From: Neptunomonas phycophila
Lineage (GTDB): Bacteria; Pseudomonadota; Gammaproteobacteria; Pseudomonadales; Balneatricaceae
Assembly: GCF_001922575.1 (NCBI RefSeq)
Contig: NZ_MRCI01000001.1
Coordinates: 930,001-994,000, forward strand
Reading direction: 5' to 3'
DNA: 64,000 bases
In this document: positions 32,408-42,090 of the stretch, piece by piece
How positions within the stretch are numbered: position 1 is the stretch's first letter
Layout: each line of letters begins with the position of its first letter
Made by a program: the position numbers and the translations under genes
The notes under the pieces: model-generated
Told to the model about the DNA's origin: nothing
The model's database searches: none
The model's input: only the letters and a program-made list of their open reading frames with translations

Positions 32408-34552
32408 ATGGTTAGCATGCATGGATGTCTGTACTCACCGAAGCCATTTATGATTGCTATACTTTATAAGAATATTAATTACGTCATCCCTATAACTTTA
32501 CTTGTTATCACCTTTGCCAGTATTGGCGGCTTCCACGCAGGCTTATTCAACACGTATTTAGATGTGCTAGATCCAAAGCATCATTATGTAACAGAAGCCT
32601 ATGATGACGAAAATAGTGAGTATGTGATATTTAAGCAGGGTGGTTCCGTTAGCGTTTTCTGTAACGTAAAAAGTTTAGAAGGGGATCGCTTTTGTGGGTT
32701 ATCTATTTATCTATCCGAGGACTTAAGCGATGGTTTGGACTTAAGTCGTTACGATGAACTTGAGCTAAGCGTTAGTTATTTTTCACCGTCGCAAGATACC
32801 AAAATCAGAGTCTTCTTGAAAAACTTTGATCATGAACTCTCCAAGCCTGATGATGATCTATCGTTAAAGTACAATGCTGTTCGATTTGAAGCCGGTCACA
32901 GCCGGGAAACAATCCAAATTCCCACGCGTTACTTTCAAGTAGAGACTTGGTGGACTGATTTACTCAATGTGGATTATGAGCATTCTCAAGTTGATCTAAC
33001 TAATGTGTCAGTCATTGAGCTAACGTCTCATGAGTTCCCGTTACCAAAAGTAGGTGAGTATCGAATCACTCTGCACTCTATGGAGTTTAAAGGCCGTAGT
33101 ATTGATGAGTTTAGTTTGATTTGGTGGTTATTTATTTCATGGCTGATAGTCTCTGTTTATCTTTTAAATCGTCAGCGCCTTGTATATATCAGCCGAAACG
33201 AAGTACTAAAGCAAGTTTCCAATCAAGACTCACTCACTCAGCTATTAAACCGGCGAGGGTTAGGGGAATACTTTTCACAGATTAAAAAAGAAAAAACCAG
33301 TGACGATGTTGTAACGTTAATTTATTTAGACTTAGATAACTTTAAACGTATTAATGACTCATATGGGCATCTCGCAGGGGATTCAGTTTTAATTGAAACT
33401 TGCAAACGAATAACTCACCTTGTTAATGATTGTCAAAAAAATAAAGATTGCAGTGATTCAGCCATCGGTCGTATTTCAGGCGATGAATTTGTACTTTTAT
33501 TGCTTAATTGTAAAGCACCTTTAGTTCCTGATTTGTCGGCAAAAATTTTAGAGGAAATTGCCGAGCCTATTAAAACAGGTAATCGCTTGATCTGTGATTT
33601 GAATGCTAGTTTAGGGGTTACACAGTCTGCCTTAGCCAATAAACCTATTACTTTCAGTGATTTGTTAGAACAGGGTGATGCTGCAATGTATTTTGCAAAG
33701 CAGTCGGGTAAAAACCAGTACAAGTTTTTTGACCGGCAAGTGCAAGAGAAAATCATGCTAAAGCGTAAGATTTCGACGACGTTACGGTATGCACTTAATA
33801 CACATGCTTTTACTTTGATGTATATGCCCATCTACCATATTGAATCATTAGAAGTGGCTGGGGCAGAGGTGCTTTTGCGCTGTATTGATCCCTCTATGGA
33901 GGGGATTGGTCCCGATCAATTCATCTCGGTTGCGGAAGAGTTTGGGATGATTAAAGAGATTGATTTGTGGGTTATTGAAGAGGTTTTTCGTATTCTTCAG
34001 TCGAGTGGTCTTTGCGAGTCTAATCCTGACTTTAGAATCTCCGTTAATATCTCCGCCGAAGAAATGAATGATATTCACTTCCCCGATGTGTTAGCAAAGC
34101 TAGCTCAGCAATACGCCGTTTCACCGGCTTGTATTGAGTTGGAAATCACTGAAACACGTTTAGTTGATATTGATGCAAGCAATATTGATGTTCTACAACG
34201 CATCAGAGCATTGGGCTTTAGGTTAGCCCTTGATGATTTTGGAACGGGGTATACAGCATTTAATCAGTTATACCATTACCCTGTGGATCAACTAAAAATT
34301 GATAGAAGCTTTATCAATGAACTTCATGCGGGTTGTAAGCATGCTGTCATGGTTGATGCTATTTTGTCCATTGCCAATTCTTACCAATACGAAACAGTCG
34401 CGGAAGGGGTGGAAACACAAGACCAGCTAGCCCTGCTCAGAGAAAAGGGATGTGATTTAGCTCAAGGGTATTTTTTATCAAAACCACTCAAGTGGGTTCA
34501 TTTTGTTGAATTACCGGGAGTTAAAATCTATGAATCGAGTCCATCCGCATAG
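32408..34552 (+). CDS. Membrane GGDEF/EAL protein for cyclic-di-GMP turnover
   Basis: A hydrophobic helix at about residues 25-45, a periplasmic jelly-roll-like domain (about 50-230), and a second helix (FSLIWWLFISWLIVSVYLL) precede a GGDEF domain with RISGDEF (SGDEF) and an EAL domain with AEVLLR. The EAL catalytic set appears complete (SVNISAEEMN, ELEITETR, DDFGTGY, LKIDRSF, VAEGVET). No inhibitory RxxD is seen ahead of SGDEF. The protein may be bifunctional or mainly a phosphodiesterase. The start is uncertain; ATG 32450 is an alternative. Confidence 0.88.
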   Translation: MVSMHGCLYSPKPFMIAILYKNINYVIPITLLVITFASIGGFHAGLFNTYLDVLDPKHHYVTEAYDDENSEYVIFKQGGSVSVFCNVKSLEGDRFCGLSIYLSEDLSDGLDLSRYDELELSVSYFSPSQDTKIRVFLKNFDHELSKPDDDLSLKYNAVRFEAGHSRETIQIPTRYFQVETWWTDLLNVDYEHSQVDLTNVSVIELTSHEFPLPKVGEYRITLHSMEFKGRSIDEFSLIWWLFISWLIVSVYLLNRQRLVYISRNEVLKQVSNQDSLTQLLNRRGLGEYFSQIKKEKTSDDVVTLIYLDLDNFKRINDSYGHLAGDSVLIETCKRITHLVNDCQKNKDCSDSAIGRISGDEFVLLLLNCKAPLVPDLSAKILEEIAEPIKTGNRLICDLNASLGVTQSALANKPITFSDLLEQGDAAMYFAKQSGKNQYKFFDRQVQEKIMLKRKISTTLRYALNTHAFTLMYMPIYHIESLEVAGAEVLLRCIDPSMEGIGPDQFISVAEEFGMIKEIDLWVIEEVFRILQSSGLCESNPDFRISVNISAEEMNDIHFPDVLAKLAQQYAVSPACIELEITETRLVDIDASNIDVLQRIRALGFRLALDDFGTGYTAFNQLYHYPVDQLKIDRSFINELHAGCKHAVMVDAILSIANSYQYETVAEGVETQDQLALLREKGCDLAQGYFLSKPLKWVHFVELPGVKIYESSPSA

Positions 34553-34609
34553 CAGGCTGTTTTAGCTCGCTTTTATGGATATGAAAGCAGGAAATGCTGT
34601 CACACCATT

Positions 34610-36601
34610 ATGAATGTAATGAAATCTTCTACCGATACTCCTCTTGTCCTCGTTGGGCCTGTGTTGCGGCAATTAACCTCAAAGGCGGTCACTTTTTGGT
34701 TGGCGACTTCTCGGCCTGTATCACTCTCGCTACGTTTATTCCCTGAAGGCGAAGCGCCGGTTAATCATTCTGAGGCACTCACCAGACATAAAGTTTTTAA
34801 AGCGGGCGAGCTGCTGTATTTTCACTGCGTCGTGTTTTCGCAAGCAAAGCCACTACCTCACGATGTATGGATAGGGTATGACCTCGCTTTAAAAACAACT
34901 TCAGATAGTACCCCTATTAGCGTGGTCGAGTGGGCAAGTGATATTTGCTATGGCGGACAGTCATTACCGGGTTTTATTATCAAATCCCACCTAAGTACTT
35001 TACTCCATGGGTCTTGCCGTAAGCCTCACTTGCTGCCCGCTGAATCGGAAGATAAAAAGGACAGCGGAGACGGTCTCGTCCGAGCAGATAAGCACCTAGC
35101 CACCATCATGGGCCAAAAGGGCAGCATGAATGAGCACGAGTTCATTGAACGTTGGCCCGCTTTGTTAATGATGTCGGGTGACCAAGTCTATGCCGATGAT
35201 GTCGCAGGTCCAATGTTGGTTGCCATTCACCAATTGATTGATCGTTTGAAGTTGCCTGATGAAACTTTAGAAGGTACAGATTTATCGGATAGTAAAGCGC
35301 TGTGGCATGAGCAGCCACATTACTACAAACGAGATTCCCTCTTACCAAAAACAGAGCAAGGTGGAGAGTTACGCAAGCAGTTTTTTGGTGGTGCAAGAAA
35401 GCCGGTATTTACCTCTAGCAATGCAAATAATCACTTGATGTCATTATCTGAAATGCTGGCTATGTATTTATTGGTATGGTCGCCTGAGTGCTGGGTGGAT
35501 ATCACGCTTGAGCGGCCTAGCTCTATTAATGAGCAATTGGATATTGAGCGGTACGCGCGAGAGCAAACGGCGATCAATAGCTTTAAAGCTGATTTGATTC
35601 ATGTGCGGCGAGTAATGGCACATGTGCCCAGTGCGATGATATTTGATGACCACGATGTTACCGATGATTGGAATTTGACAGCGGGTTGGGAAAAGTCTGC
35701 TTATGAACACCCGTTATCCCGACGTGTTATCGGTAATGCCTTGATTGCCTACCTTTTGTGCCAAGGGTGGGGGAACGCACCTGATCAGTTTGATGACGGG
35801 TTATTAGCGCATTTATCCACTACGCTAGCAGCACCTGGAACAAAGCAGCACGATGCGTTTATAACTCAATTATTAGCGTTTGATCACTGGCATTTCCATT
35901 GGGATACTGACCCTGTATTGCTCGTATTAGATACTCGGACACATCGGTGGCGTTCCGAGAAAAATATCGATCGACCATCAGGGTTAATGGATTGGGAATC
36001 CATTACTGATTTGCAATATAGCTTATTGGATAAGAAAGCGGTTGTCATGGTGTCGCCGGCGCCAGTGTTTGGTGTGAAATTGATAGAGTCAATTCAGCGG
36101 GTGTTTACATGGGCGGGTTATCCGTTAATGGTGGATGCTGAAAACTGGATGGCTCATAACGGTGCCGCTCATGGTTTGATGAATTTATTTAGGCACCCAC
36201 GGACACCTCAGCACTTCGTTATTTTGTCGGGTGATGTACATTATTCGTTTGTTTATGACATCGAGTTACGGGGACGTAAAAACAGCCCATCCATTTGGCA
36301 GATTACCAGTAGCGGGCTTCGGAACGAGTTTCCTCCCAAGCTGCTGGATGTATTTGATCGTTTAAATCGTTGGTTGTATGCGCCTTGGTCGCCACTTAAC
36401 TGGTTTACAAAGCGTCGTGGTATGCGCGTGTCTCCCCGAAAACCCGATAATGCGAAGTTAGGCGAGCGTTTGTTGAATGCGGCGGGTATCGGATTGGTTA
36501 CCCTAGATAAAGAAGGTGTACCCACTCGCATAGCGCAATTATGTGCTGACGGTCGGGAAATTGATTTTGAGATCGATGATAAGCATGCACAATGGGAATA
36601 A
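34610..36601 (+). CDS. PhoD-like metallophosphatase, no signal peptide
   Basis: This 663-residue protein has PhoD-type metal motifs: MMSGDQVYADDV near residue 188, SAMIFDDHDVTDDWN near 343, and VILSGDVHYSF near 540. PhoD family members are usually exported phosphodiesterases or phosphomonoesterases. This one has no signal peptide or Tat motif, so it is likely cytoplasmic, and its substrate is unclear. It lies 57 bp after the GGDEF/EAL gene on the same strand and may share its transcript. Confidence 0.78.
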   Translation: MNVMKSSTDTPLVLVGPVLRQLTSKAVTFWLATSRPVSLSLRLFPEGEAPVNHSEALTRHKVFKAGELLYFHCVVFSQAKPLPHDVWIGYDLALKTTSDSTPISVVEWASDICYGGQSLPGFIIKSHLSTLLHGSCRKPHLLPAESEDKKDSGDGLVRADKHLATIMGQKGSMNEHEFIERWPALLMMSGDQVYADDVAGPMLVAIHQLIDRLKLPDETLEGTDLSDSKALWHEQPHYYKRDSLLPKTEQGGELRKQFFGGARKPVFTSSNANNHLMSLSEMLAMYLLVWSPECWVDITLERPSSINEQLDIERYAREQTAINSFKADLIHVRRVMAHVPSAMIFDDHDVTDDWNLTAGWEKSAYEHPLSRRVIGNALIAYLLCQGWGNAPDQFDDGLLAHLSTTLAAPGTKQHDAFITQLLAFDHWHFHWDTDPVLLVLDTRTHRWRSEKNIDRPSGLMDWESITDLQYSLLDKKAVVMVSPAPVFGVKLIESIQRVFTWAGYPLMVDAENWMAHNGAAHGLMNLFRHPRTPQHFVILSGDVHYSFVYDIELRGRKNSPSIWQITSSGLRNEFPPKLLDVFDRLNRWLYAPWSPLNWFTKRRGMRVSPRKPDNAKLGERLLNAAGIGLVTLDKEGVPTRIAQLCADGREIDFEIDDKHAQWE

Positions 36602-36671
36602 GCAGCCTTTACGCAACAAAACGTCTACAATAGACGCACTTTAACTGCTAATTTTTTTGCAAGGTGCTCTT

Positions 36672-38057
36672 TTGACTGAATCTACTTTTACGGCCGTCGG
36701 TTTACGTGACGAATTGATCGATAACCTCGCGTCTTTGGGCTATGACTCAATGACTCCTATCCAGTCACAAAGCTTACCAAAAATTTTAGCGGGCCAAGAT
36801 TTAATTGCGCAAGCAAAAACAGGATCGGGTAAAACGGCAGCGTTTGGATTAGGCCTATTGAATGCTATAGATAGCGATAGCCGAGCGATCCAAGCGTTGA
36901 TCTTATGCCCAACGCGTGAGCTTGCAGATCAAGTGGCTGACGCGCTGCGAAAAATGGCACGTTTGATCAATAACACGCGAATCGTTACGCTGTGTGGCGG
37001 TGTTCCAATTAAAGGCCAACTCATATCATTAGAGAATACAGCCCATATCATTGTCGGCACACCAGGCCGCATAGCTGATCACTTAGTGCGCGAATCGCTG
37101 GATTTAGGTCAATGTAAAACATTAGTACTTGATGAAGCGGATCGTATGCTGGATATGGGGTTTGAGCCGCAGATTGATGCGGTTTTAGAGGCCATCCCTG
37201 CGGCTAACCAACGCTTACTATTTAGTGCAACTTTCCCTAAAGAAATTGCGAAGTTAGCTGAAAAAGTGATGCATGACCCCGTTATGGTGAAGGTCGAGTC
37301 GCAACATGATGAGTACTCCATCGAACAGCATTTTTATCAAGTAGCCGATGAAGATGAGCGCCTGGAAATGGTTGATCGTTTGTTACGTCATTACCAACCG
37401 GCTGCTGCGGTCATTTTCTGTAATACAAAGCGTGAAGTCGAAGCAGTGTATCAGTCCTTACAGTCTCAACGTTATCGTGTTAAATCCTTACATGGTGATT
37501 TAGAGCAGCGAGATCGTGATGTTACTTTAGCAATGTTTGCTAATGGCTCGGTAAACGTTTTAGTGGCGACTGACGTAGCGGCTCGTGGTTTGGATATCGA
37601 CTCGGTTGATTTGGTTATTAATGAGCAAATTGCTTTTGAACCTGAGGTGCATGTCCACCGTGTAGGGCGAACAGGTCGCGCTGGAGCAACCGGTACGGCA
37701 TGCACCTTGTTTAGCCAAAAAGAATCGTTCCGTTTTGATCGTTTAAAGGAATATCTAAACTTAGATGATGAAGCGATCAATGCGAGTGCTGCTCGTTTAT
37801 CGCAAAACGATGTCCGTTTCCCAGAGCTATGTACAGTTGAAGTTTCCGGTGGCAAAAAAGATAAGGTGCGTCCAGGAGATATTGTGGGGGCATTAACGGC
37901 TGATAAAACCATTACCTCTGATGATATTGGTAAAATACAAGTCAAGCCTCAGCGCACTTATGTGGCGGTTAGGTTAACAGTCATTAAAGAAGCAATGGAT
38001 CTGCTCAAACACGGTAAAATTAAAGGGCGTACTTTTAAGGCACGTCGTATTAGTTAA
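36672..38057 (+). CDS. dbpA: ATP-dependent RNA helicase DbpA (DEAD-box)
   Basis: The helicase core is complete: Q motif (YDSMTPIQ), motif I AKTGSGKT, motif Ia PTRELA, DEAD in VLDEADRMLDMG, SAT, and HRVGRTGRAG. The C-terminal domain (VRPGDIVGALTADKTITSDDIGKIQVKPQRTYVAV) is the DbpA-specific RNA-binding domain that targets 23S rRNA hairpin 92 during 50S assembly. The likely start is TTG at 36672, which lies 5 bases after AAGGTG; there is no good ATG. About 461 residues, matching DbpA. Confidence 0.92.
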   Translation: MTESTFTAVGLRDELIDNLASLGYDSMTPIQSQSLPKILAGQDLIAQAKTGSGKTAAFGLGLLNAIDSDSRAIQALILCPTRELADQVADALRKMARLINNTRIVTLCGGVPIKGQLISLENTAHIIVGTPGRIADHLVRESLDLGQCKTLVLDEADRMLDMGFEPQIDAVLEAIPAANQRLLFSATFPKEIAKLAEKVMHDPVMVKVESQHDEYSIEQHFYQVADEDERLEMVDRLLRHYQPAAAVIFCNTKREVEAVYQSLQSQRYRVKSLHGDLEQRDRDVTLAMFANGSVNVLVATDVAARGLDIDSVDLVINEQIAFEPEVHVHRVGRTGRAGATGTACTLFSQKESFRFDRLKEYLNLDDEAINASAARLSQNDVRFPELCTVEVSGGKKDKVRPGDIVGALTADKTITSDDIGKIQVKPQRTYVAVRLTVIKEAMDLLKHGKIKGRTFKARRIS

Positions 38058-38255
38058 CCATGAGACGCCTAATGCCTTTTTCTGTCGGTCGACCATCAGA
38101 CTAAATAGAACTTTGTGAGCCTTTGTCGGTCAGCAGTTGCAGGGCTGATGACGTCGAATTTAGCAGTTGTGTTTTTAAATCGTTTTACTAATTTTGTCAT
38201 GACTGATTCGTGATGCCTTTTTCGCTATGAAAAACGTAACTTATGGAGAAGTCTC

Positions 38256-38828
38256 ATGAAAAAAATTTCATTAGTAACATGGATATTGTTGACTCTATCC
38301 CCCGCAGCGTTCGCCGATTGGACGCTAGTAGGGGAAGAATCGCGGATCGATTACGTATCCATCAAAGCCAATAGTACAGGCGAAGTTAATTATTTTAAGA
38401 CCCTAGAAGGTTCTATCACAGACAGTGGCGCTGTTTCTCTGACTATCGATCTAAATAGTGTAGAGACGGGCGTTTCTATTCGTAATGAGCGAATGCAAAC
38501 AGAGTTTTTTGATACAGAAAGCTTTGCGGATGCTAAGGTGCGTGGAGCCGTTGATGTAAGCCGAGCAGTTGAATTACAGAAGGGCGAGACTTATCAGGAA
38601 GCACTTAAGCTCACCCTGTCTTTACATGGCGTAGTCGCCGATGTTGATGCACAAGTACAAGTCACCAAATTAGCTAATGATCAGCTGTTAGTGACTTCGT
38701 TAAGCCCCGTTATTATTGATGCGAAAACTTTTGATTTAGGCGAAGGTGTGGAAAAGCTTCAGACACTCGCTGGGTTGCCTTCAATAAGCTCGGTAGTTCC
38801 GGTCACCTTCAATCTAGTCTTTAAGTAA
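38256..38828 (+). CDS. YceI-family periplasmic protein
   Basis: This 190-residue protein has a signal peptide (residues 1-20, ending FAD) and the YceI lipocalin-like pattern: SRIDYVSIKANSTGEVNYFKTLEGSI, NSVETGVSIRNERMQTEFFDTESF. YceI proteins bind isoprenoid-type lipids in the periplasm; the ligand here is unknown. It is a single gene with its own terminator at 38835-38865. ATG 38256 follows GGAGAAGTCTC. Confidence 0.9.
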   Translation: MKKISLVTWILLTLSPAAFADWTLVGEESRIDYVSIKANSTGEVNYFKTLEGSITDSGAVSLTIDLNSVETGVSIRNERMQTEFFDTESFADAKVRGAVDVSRAVELQKGETYQEALKLTLSLHGVVADVDAQVQVTKLANDQLLVTSLSPVIIDAKTFDLGEGVEKLQTLAGLPSISSVVPVTFNLVFK

Positions 38829-38834
38829 CATCGC

Positions 38835-38865
38835 TAGACTGGCTCATGACTAATCAGCCAGTCTA
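38835..38865 (+). terminator. Intrinsic terminator of the YceI gene
   Basis: TAGACTGGCT (38835-38844) and AGCCAGTCTA (38856-38865) form a perfect 10-bp stem with an 11-base loop, followed at once by TTTTT. It is a strong intrinsic terminator for the plus strand. Confidence 0.85.
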
Positions 38866-38874
38866 TTTTTGACG

Positions 38875-39603
38875 TTAAAGTACTGCATTAATAAAGCTTT
38901 GTAATTCGGGGGTTTGGGGGTTGGCAAAGACTTCTTTGGCATCGCCCGTTTCCCACACTTTCCCTTGATGCATGAAAACAACGCGGTCTCCCACATCACG
39001 AGCAAAATTCATCTCATGCGTTACCAGTACGAGTGTCATACCTTCACTAGCCAATTGTTCTAGCACCTTAAGAACATCTCCCACAAGCTCCGGATCTAGC
39101 GCTGAGGTGATCTCATCGCACAGCAGTACTTTTGGTTTCATGGCCAGTGATCGAGCAATAGCAACACGCTGTTGCTGCCCTCCGGATAGTTCACTAGGAT
39201 AACTGTTATATTTGTCGCCTAGACCAACCTTTTCCAACACCTCTTTGGATGTCGCTTCTGCGTCTTGTGCTGATGTTTTACGGACGAGTTTAGGCGCTAA
39301 TTCGATATTTTGTCCCACAGTCAAATGAGGAAAGAGGTTAAAGTTCTGAAATACCATCCCCACGCTTTTGCTAAGCTTGCGGACTTGGAAGTCGTCTGTG
39401 CTAACTTCCATTTGATCCAGAATGATATTGCCTTCGGAGTATGACTCCAAACCATTTATGCAGCGCAGTAAGGTGCTTTTGCCTGAGCCGCTGCGTCCTA
39501 TAATTGAAACAACTTCACCCGCAGCAATGGTTAGGTCGACGCCTTTAAGTACATGGTTATCGCCATAGTATTTGTGGATGTTTTCGATATTAACGAGCGA
39601 CAT
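38875..39603 (-). CDS. Polar amino-acid ABC transporter ATP-binding protein (GlnQ/HisP-like)
   Basis: This 242-residue ATPase has Walker A GRSGSGKST, signature LSGGQQQRVAIARSLAMKP, Walker B VLLCDEITSALDP and the switch His in LVTHEMNFARDVGDRV. It has the short form without a TOBE domain, as in amino-acid importers. It overlaps the second permease by 14 bp and completes a four-gene operon on the minus strand. Confidence 0.95.
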   Translation of the reverse strand: MSLVNIENIHKYYGDNHVLKGVDLTIAAGEVVSIIGRSGSGKSTLLRCINGLESYSEGNIILDQMEVSTDDFQVRKLSKSVGMVFQNFNLFPHLTVGQNIELAPKLVRKTSAQDAEATSKEVLEKVGLGDKYNSYPSELSGGQQQRVAIARSLAMKPKVLLCDEITSALDPELVGDVLKVLEQLASEGMTLVLVTHEMNFARDVGDRVVFMHQGKVWETGDAKEVFANPQTPELQSFINAVL

Positions 39604-40240
39604 TTAATTTGTTCTCCAACTTGCGGCTTGCGACAGATAATGGGTAGCAGAGTAAAAAGTAAATAAGTGCAACCATGCCAAAGACTTTGAAAGGTTCGAA
39701 GGTTGCGTTATTGAGCATGGTTCCAGCTTTGGTCAGCTCTACAAATCCAATAATCGAAGCCAGTGCGGTGCCTTTAACAATTTGTACTGAAAAGCCTACT
39801 GTAGGTGGGATAGAAACGCGTAAGGCTTGGGGCAATATTATATGACGCATAATTTCATAATAACTAAGACCTAAGCAGCGTGAAGCTTCCCACTGGCCTT
39901 TCGGGATCGATTCGATACACCCACGCCAAATCTCAAATAAGAAGGCACTGCTAAAGAGTATTAAAGCGAATGAAGCGGCGGTCCACTCAGATACATCAAA
40001 GCCAAACAAGGACAGTCCAAAAAACACCAAAAATAACTGCATTAATAAAGGGGTTCCTTGAAATAGCTCAACATAAATACGTATAAGCCGTTGCGCTACC
40101 TTGTTACCACTCGTTTGTATAAAAGTTAGTATTAAACCAACAATTGAGCCGCCAACAAAGGCGATCAACGATAAAACGACAGTCCAACGTGCCGCGAGTA
40201 GCAGGTTACGAAGGATGTCCCAATCAGTAAATTGATACAT
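39590..40240 (-). CDS. Polar amino-acid ABC transporter permease (second)
   Basis: This 216-residue HisMQ-type permease has the conserved opening (LARWTVVLSLIAFVGGSIVGLIL) and the EAA-like loop QWEASRCLGLSYYEIMRHIILPQALRVSIPP. It overlaps the first permease by one base and the ATPase by 14 bp. Together they form a heterodimeric membrane channel. The imported amino acid is not evident. Confidence 0.94.
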   Translation of the reverse strand: MYQFTDWDILRNLLLAARWTVVLSLIAFVGGSIVGLILTFIQTSGNKVAQRLIRIYVELFQGTPLLMQLFLVFFGLSLFGFDVSEWTAASFALILFSSAFLFEIWRGCIESIPKGQWEASRCLGLSYYEIMRHIILPQALRVSIPPTVGFSVQIVKGTALASIIGFVELTKAGTMLNNATFEPFKVFGMVALIYFLLCYPLSVASRKLENKLNVAR

Positions 40241-40911
40241 TAGCGGGCCCTCAAGTTAGGGAATGCCACATAGCCAATCAACTTAAATATTTGACGCATA
40301 CCAATGGCAATAACTAAATACAGTAAAGTAACGACGAAATAAGTTTCAAAGCTTAAAAAGTTGCGGGATTGGATAAAGTTGGCAGCGAAGGTGAGTTCTT
40401 CTACGGATATTTGCGATAGTACAGCTGATCCGAGCATCACGATGATGCATTGGCTGGTTAGTGCTGGATATATACGAGCAATGGCAGGTGGCAACACAAC
40501 GCGTGTAAAGATCTGTACACGTGTAAGCCCAAGCGTTTTAGCTGCTTCTACTAACCCTTTTGGTGTGGCTTCTATACCGGCACGGATAATTTCGGTGCTG
40601 TAGGCCCCTAAATTAATAACCATTGCCAATAAACCCGCTTCCATCGCTGAAAGCTTGATACCCAAAGAGGGTAAACCAAAAAAAATAAAAAATAGTTGTA
40701 CGATAAACGGCGTGTTTCTGACTAGTTCAACATATAAGCCTACTACACGGCTTAGCCAAGTAGTTTTGCCCGCGCGAGCTGCTGCTCCCAGCGTGCCTAA
40801 CAGGCAGCCGAGAACAGTAGTAAACACGGTAAGGAGTATAGTGGTGACCAAGCCTTCTAGCATTTCGCTCTTATAGTTAAGTAATTCAGCAAAATTAAAG
40901 GTGTAGTCCAT
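40240..40911 (-). CDS. Polar amino-acid ABC transporter permease (first)
   Basis: This 223-residue HisMQ-type permease has VELVRNTPFIVQLFFIFFGLPSLG and the loop EAAKTLGLTRVQIFTRVVLPPAIARIYPALTSQ. It lies 34 bp downstream of the binding-protein gene and shares a base with the next permease. Confidence 0.94.
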   Translation of the reverse strand: MDYTFNFAELLNYKSEMLEGLVTTILLTVFTTVLGCLLGTLGAAARAGKTTWLSRVVGLYVELVRNTPFIVQLFFIFFGLPSLGIKLSAMEAGLLAMVINLGAYSTEIIRAGIEATPKGLVEAAKTLGLTRVQIFTRVVLPPAIARIYPALTSQCIIVMLGSAVLSQISVEELTFAANFIQSRNFLSFETYFVVTLLYLVIAIGMRQIFKLIGYVAFPNLRAR

Positions 40912-40945
40912 AAGTCTTCCTGCTGTGTTTTGGGTGACAATGGAC

Positions 40946-41743
40946 TTACTGTGCTTTCAATTCAGCAGGTAGTTCAGCTTTTAACCACGTCATGGATAGC
41001 TTGTCTAAAGAACCGTCACTTAAACCTTTAGATATAAGGCTGTTCACTTTTGCTAGAAGGGCATCATCGCCTTTGTGGACACCTATGTAACAAGGTGAGT
41101 CTTTAATCATGAACTTGCTAACGGGTTTACGATCGCCAGCATTTTCTGCAATCTTGGCAACTACTAAGTTACCAGTGGCAATTAAATCGACTTGTCCAGA
41201 AAGGTAGGCAGAAATAGTGGTGTTGTTATCTTCGAAGCGTCGAATAGTTGCATCTTCGGGTGCTAGTTTACTGAGTTCTAAGTCTTCAACTGAGCCTCGC
41301 GTTACGCCAACCACCTTGCCGGAGAGGTCGGCTGGTGAACTTACCGTAGCTGATTCAGTACCAAACACACCAAGAAAGAAAGGTGCATAAGCCATTGAGA
41401 AATCGATTGCTTTTTCTCGTTCTGGATTTTTGCCCATGCTGGAAATCACTAGGTCTACTTTGCGAGTTTGTAAGTAGGGAATACGGTTTGCACTGGTTAC
41501 GGGCACAAGCTCAAGTTTCAGATCCATTTCGTTGGCTAGGTATTTGGCTGTATCAATGTCGTATCCAACGGGTTGTAAATCAGGACCTACTGAACCAAAA
41601 GGAGGGAAATCTTGTGGGACGGCTACTTTGAGAGTTCCACGTTCTTGTACGGTTTCTAATTGGCTGGCAACAGTGAGAGTGCTAGCTAACGTTAGGCAGG
41701 CCACGCCTACAACTTTTAATGCAGACTTTGTGAAGCGTTTCAT
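40946..41743 (-). CDS. Polar amino-acid ABC transporter periplasmic binding protein
   Basis: This 265-residue family-3 binding protein has a signal peptide (about residues 1-27, ending TVAS) and LKVAVPQDFPPFGSVGPDLQPVGYDIDTAKYLANEMDLKLELVPVTSANRIPYLQTRKVDLVISSMG, where the Arg binds the ligand carboxylate. It is the first gene of the operon; a four-copy 9-bp tandem repeat lies about 60 bp upstream. Confidence 0.94.
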   Translation of the reverse strand: MKRFTKSALKVVGVACLTLASTLTVASQLETVQERGTLKVAVPQDFPPFGSVGPDLQPVGYDIDTAKYLANEMDLKLELVPVTSANRIPYLQTRKVDLVISSMGKNPEREKAIDFSMAYAPFFLGVFGTESATVSSPADLSGKVVGVTRGSVEDLELSKLAPEDATIRRFEDNNTTISAYLSGQVDLIATGNLVVAKIAENAGDRKPVSKFMIKDSPCYIGVHKGDDALLAKVNSLISKGLSDGSLDKLSMTWLKAELPAELKAQ

Positions 41744-42090
41744 ATGGTATTCCCTCTAATTCCAAATATTCTAAAAATTCACGGTGGTTGGATGAACTGT
41801 TTGTTACTTTTGTTACTTTTGTTACTTTTGTTACTTTTTATTTGTCTTTTGCAACTAAAGGGCCAACTTTATTTGGTAAGCAGTGATAGTTTAGAAAAAT
41901 ATTTTTTATATATATAAAACAAGGATCTACGTTTTTTGGTATGTATGAGGATATGAGAAGAATGTGGGAATAAGTGAATGAAGGAAAAAAACTGCATCAA
42001 TTCAGGGATATTTCGGAAGTGTATTGTGAGTTTGCACTGTTTTGGTGCGATCAGCCTAAGGCCTGATAGCGAGGCCCCTAAAAAAGGATG
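41744..42090. other. Gene-free region between the amino-acid importer and the RpiR gene
   Basis: About 347 bases with no supportable gene. It contains the 9-bp tandem repeat at 41803-41838 and a very AT-rich stretch around 41890-41930. It should hold the promoter of the amino-acid importer on the minus strand. Confidence 0.4.
41803..41838. repeat. Four tandem copies of a 9-bp unit
   Basis: GTTACTTTT is repeated four times without change (41803-41838), about 60 bp upstream of the binding-protein start on the minus strand. A perfect 9-mer array in a promoter region can expand or contract and so alter expression; no such effect is shown here. Confidence 0.85.

Noticed and set aside
41803-41838. 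CRISPR or iteron-like origin
   Set aside because: There are four short units with no spacers, no DnaA boxes and no replication gene nearby.
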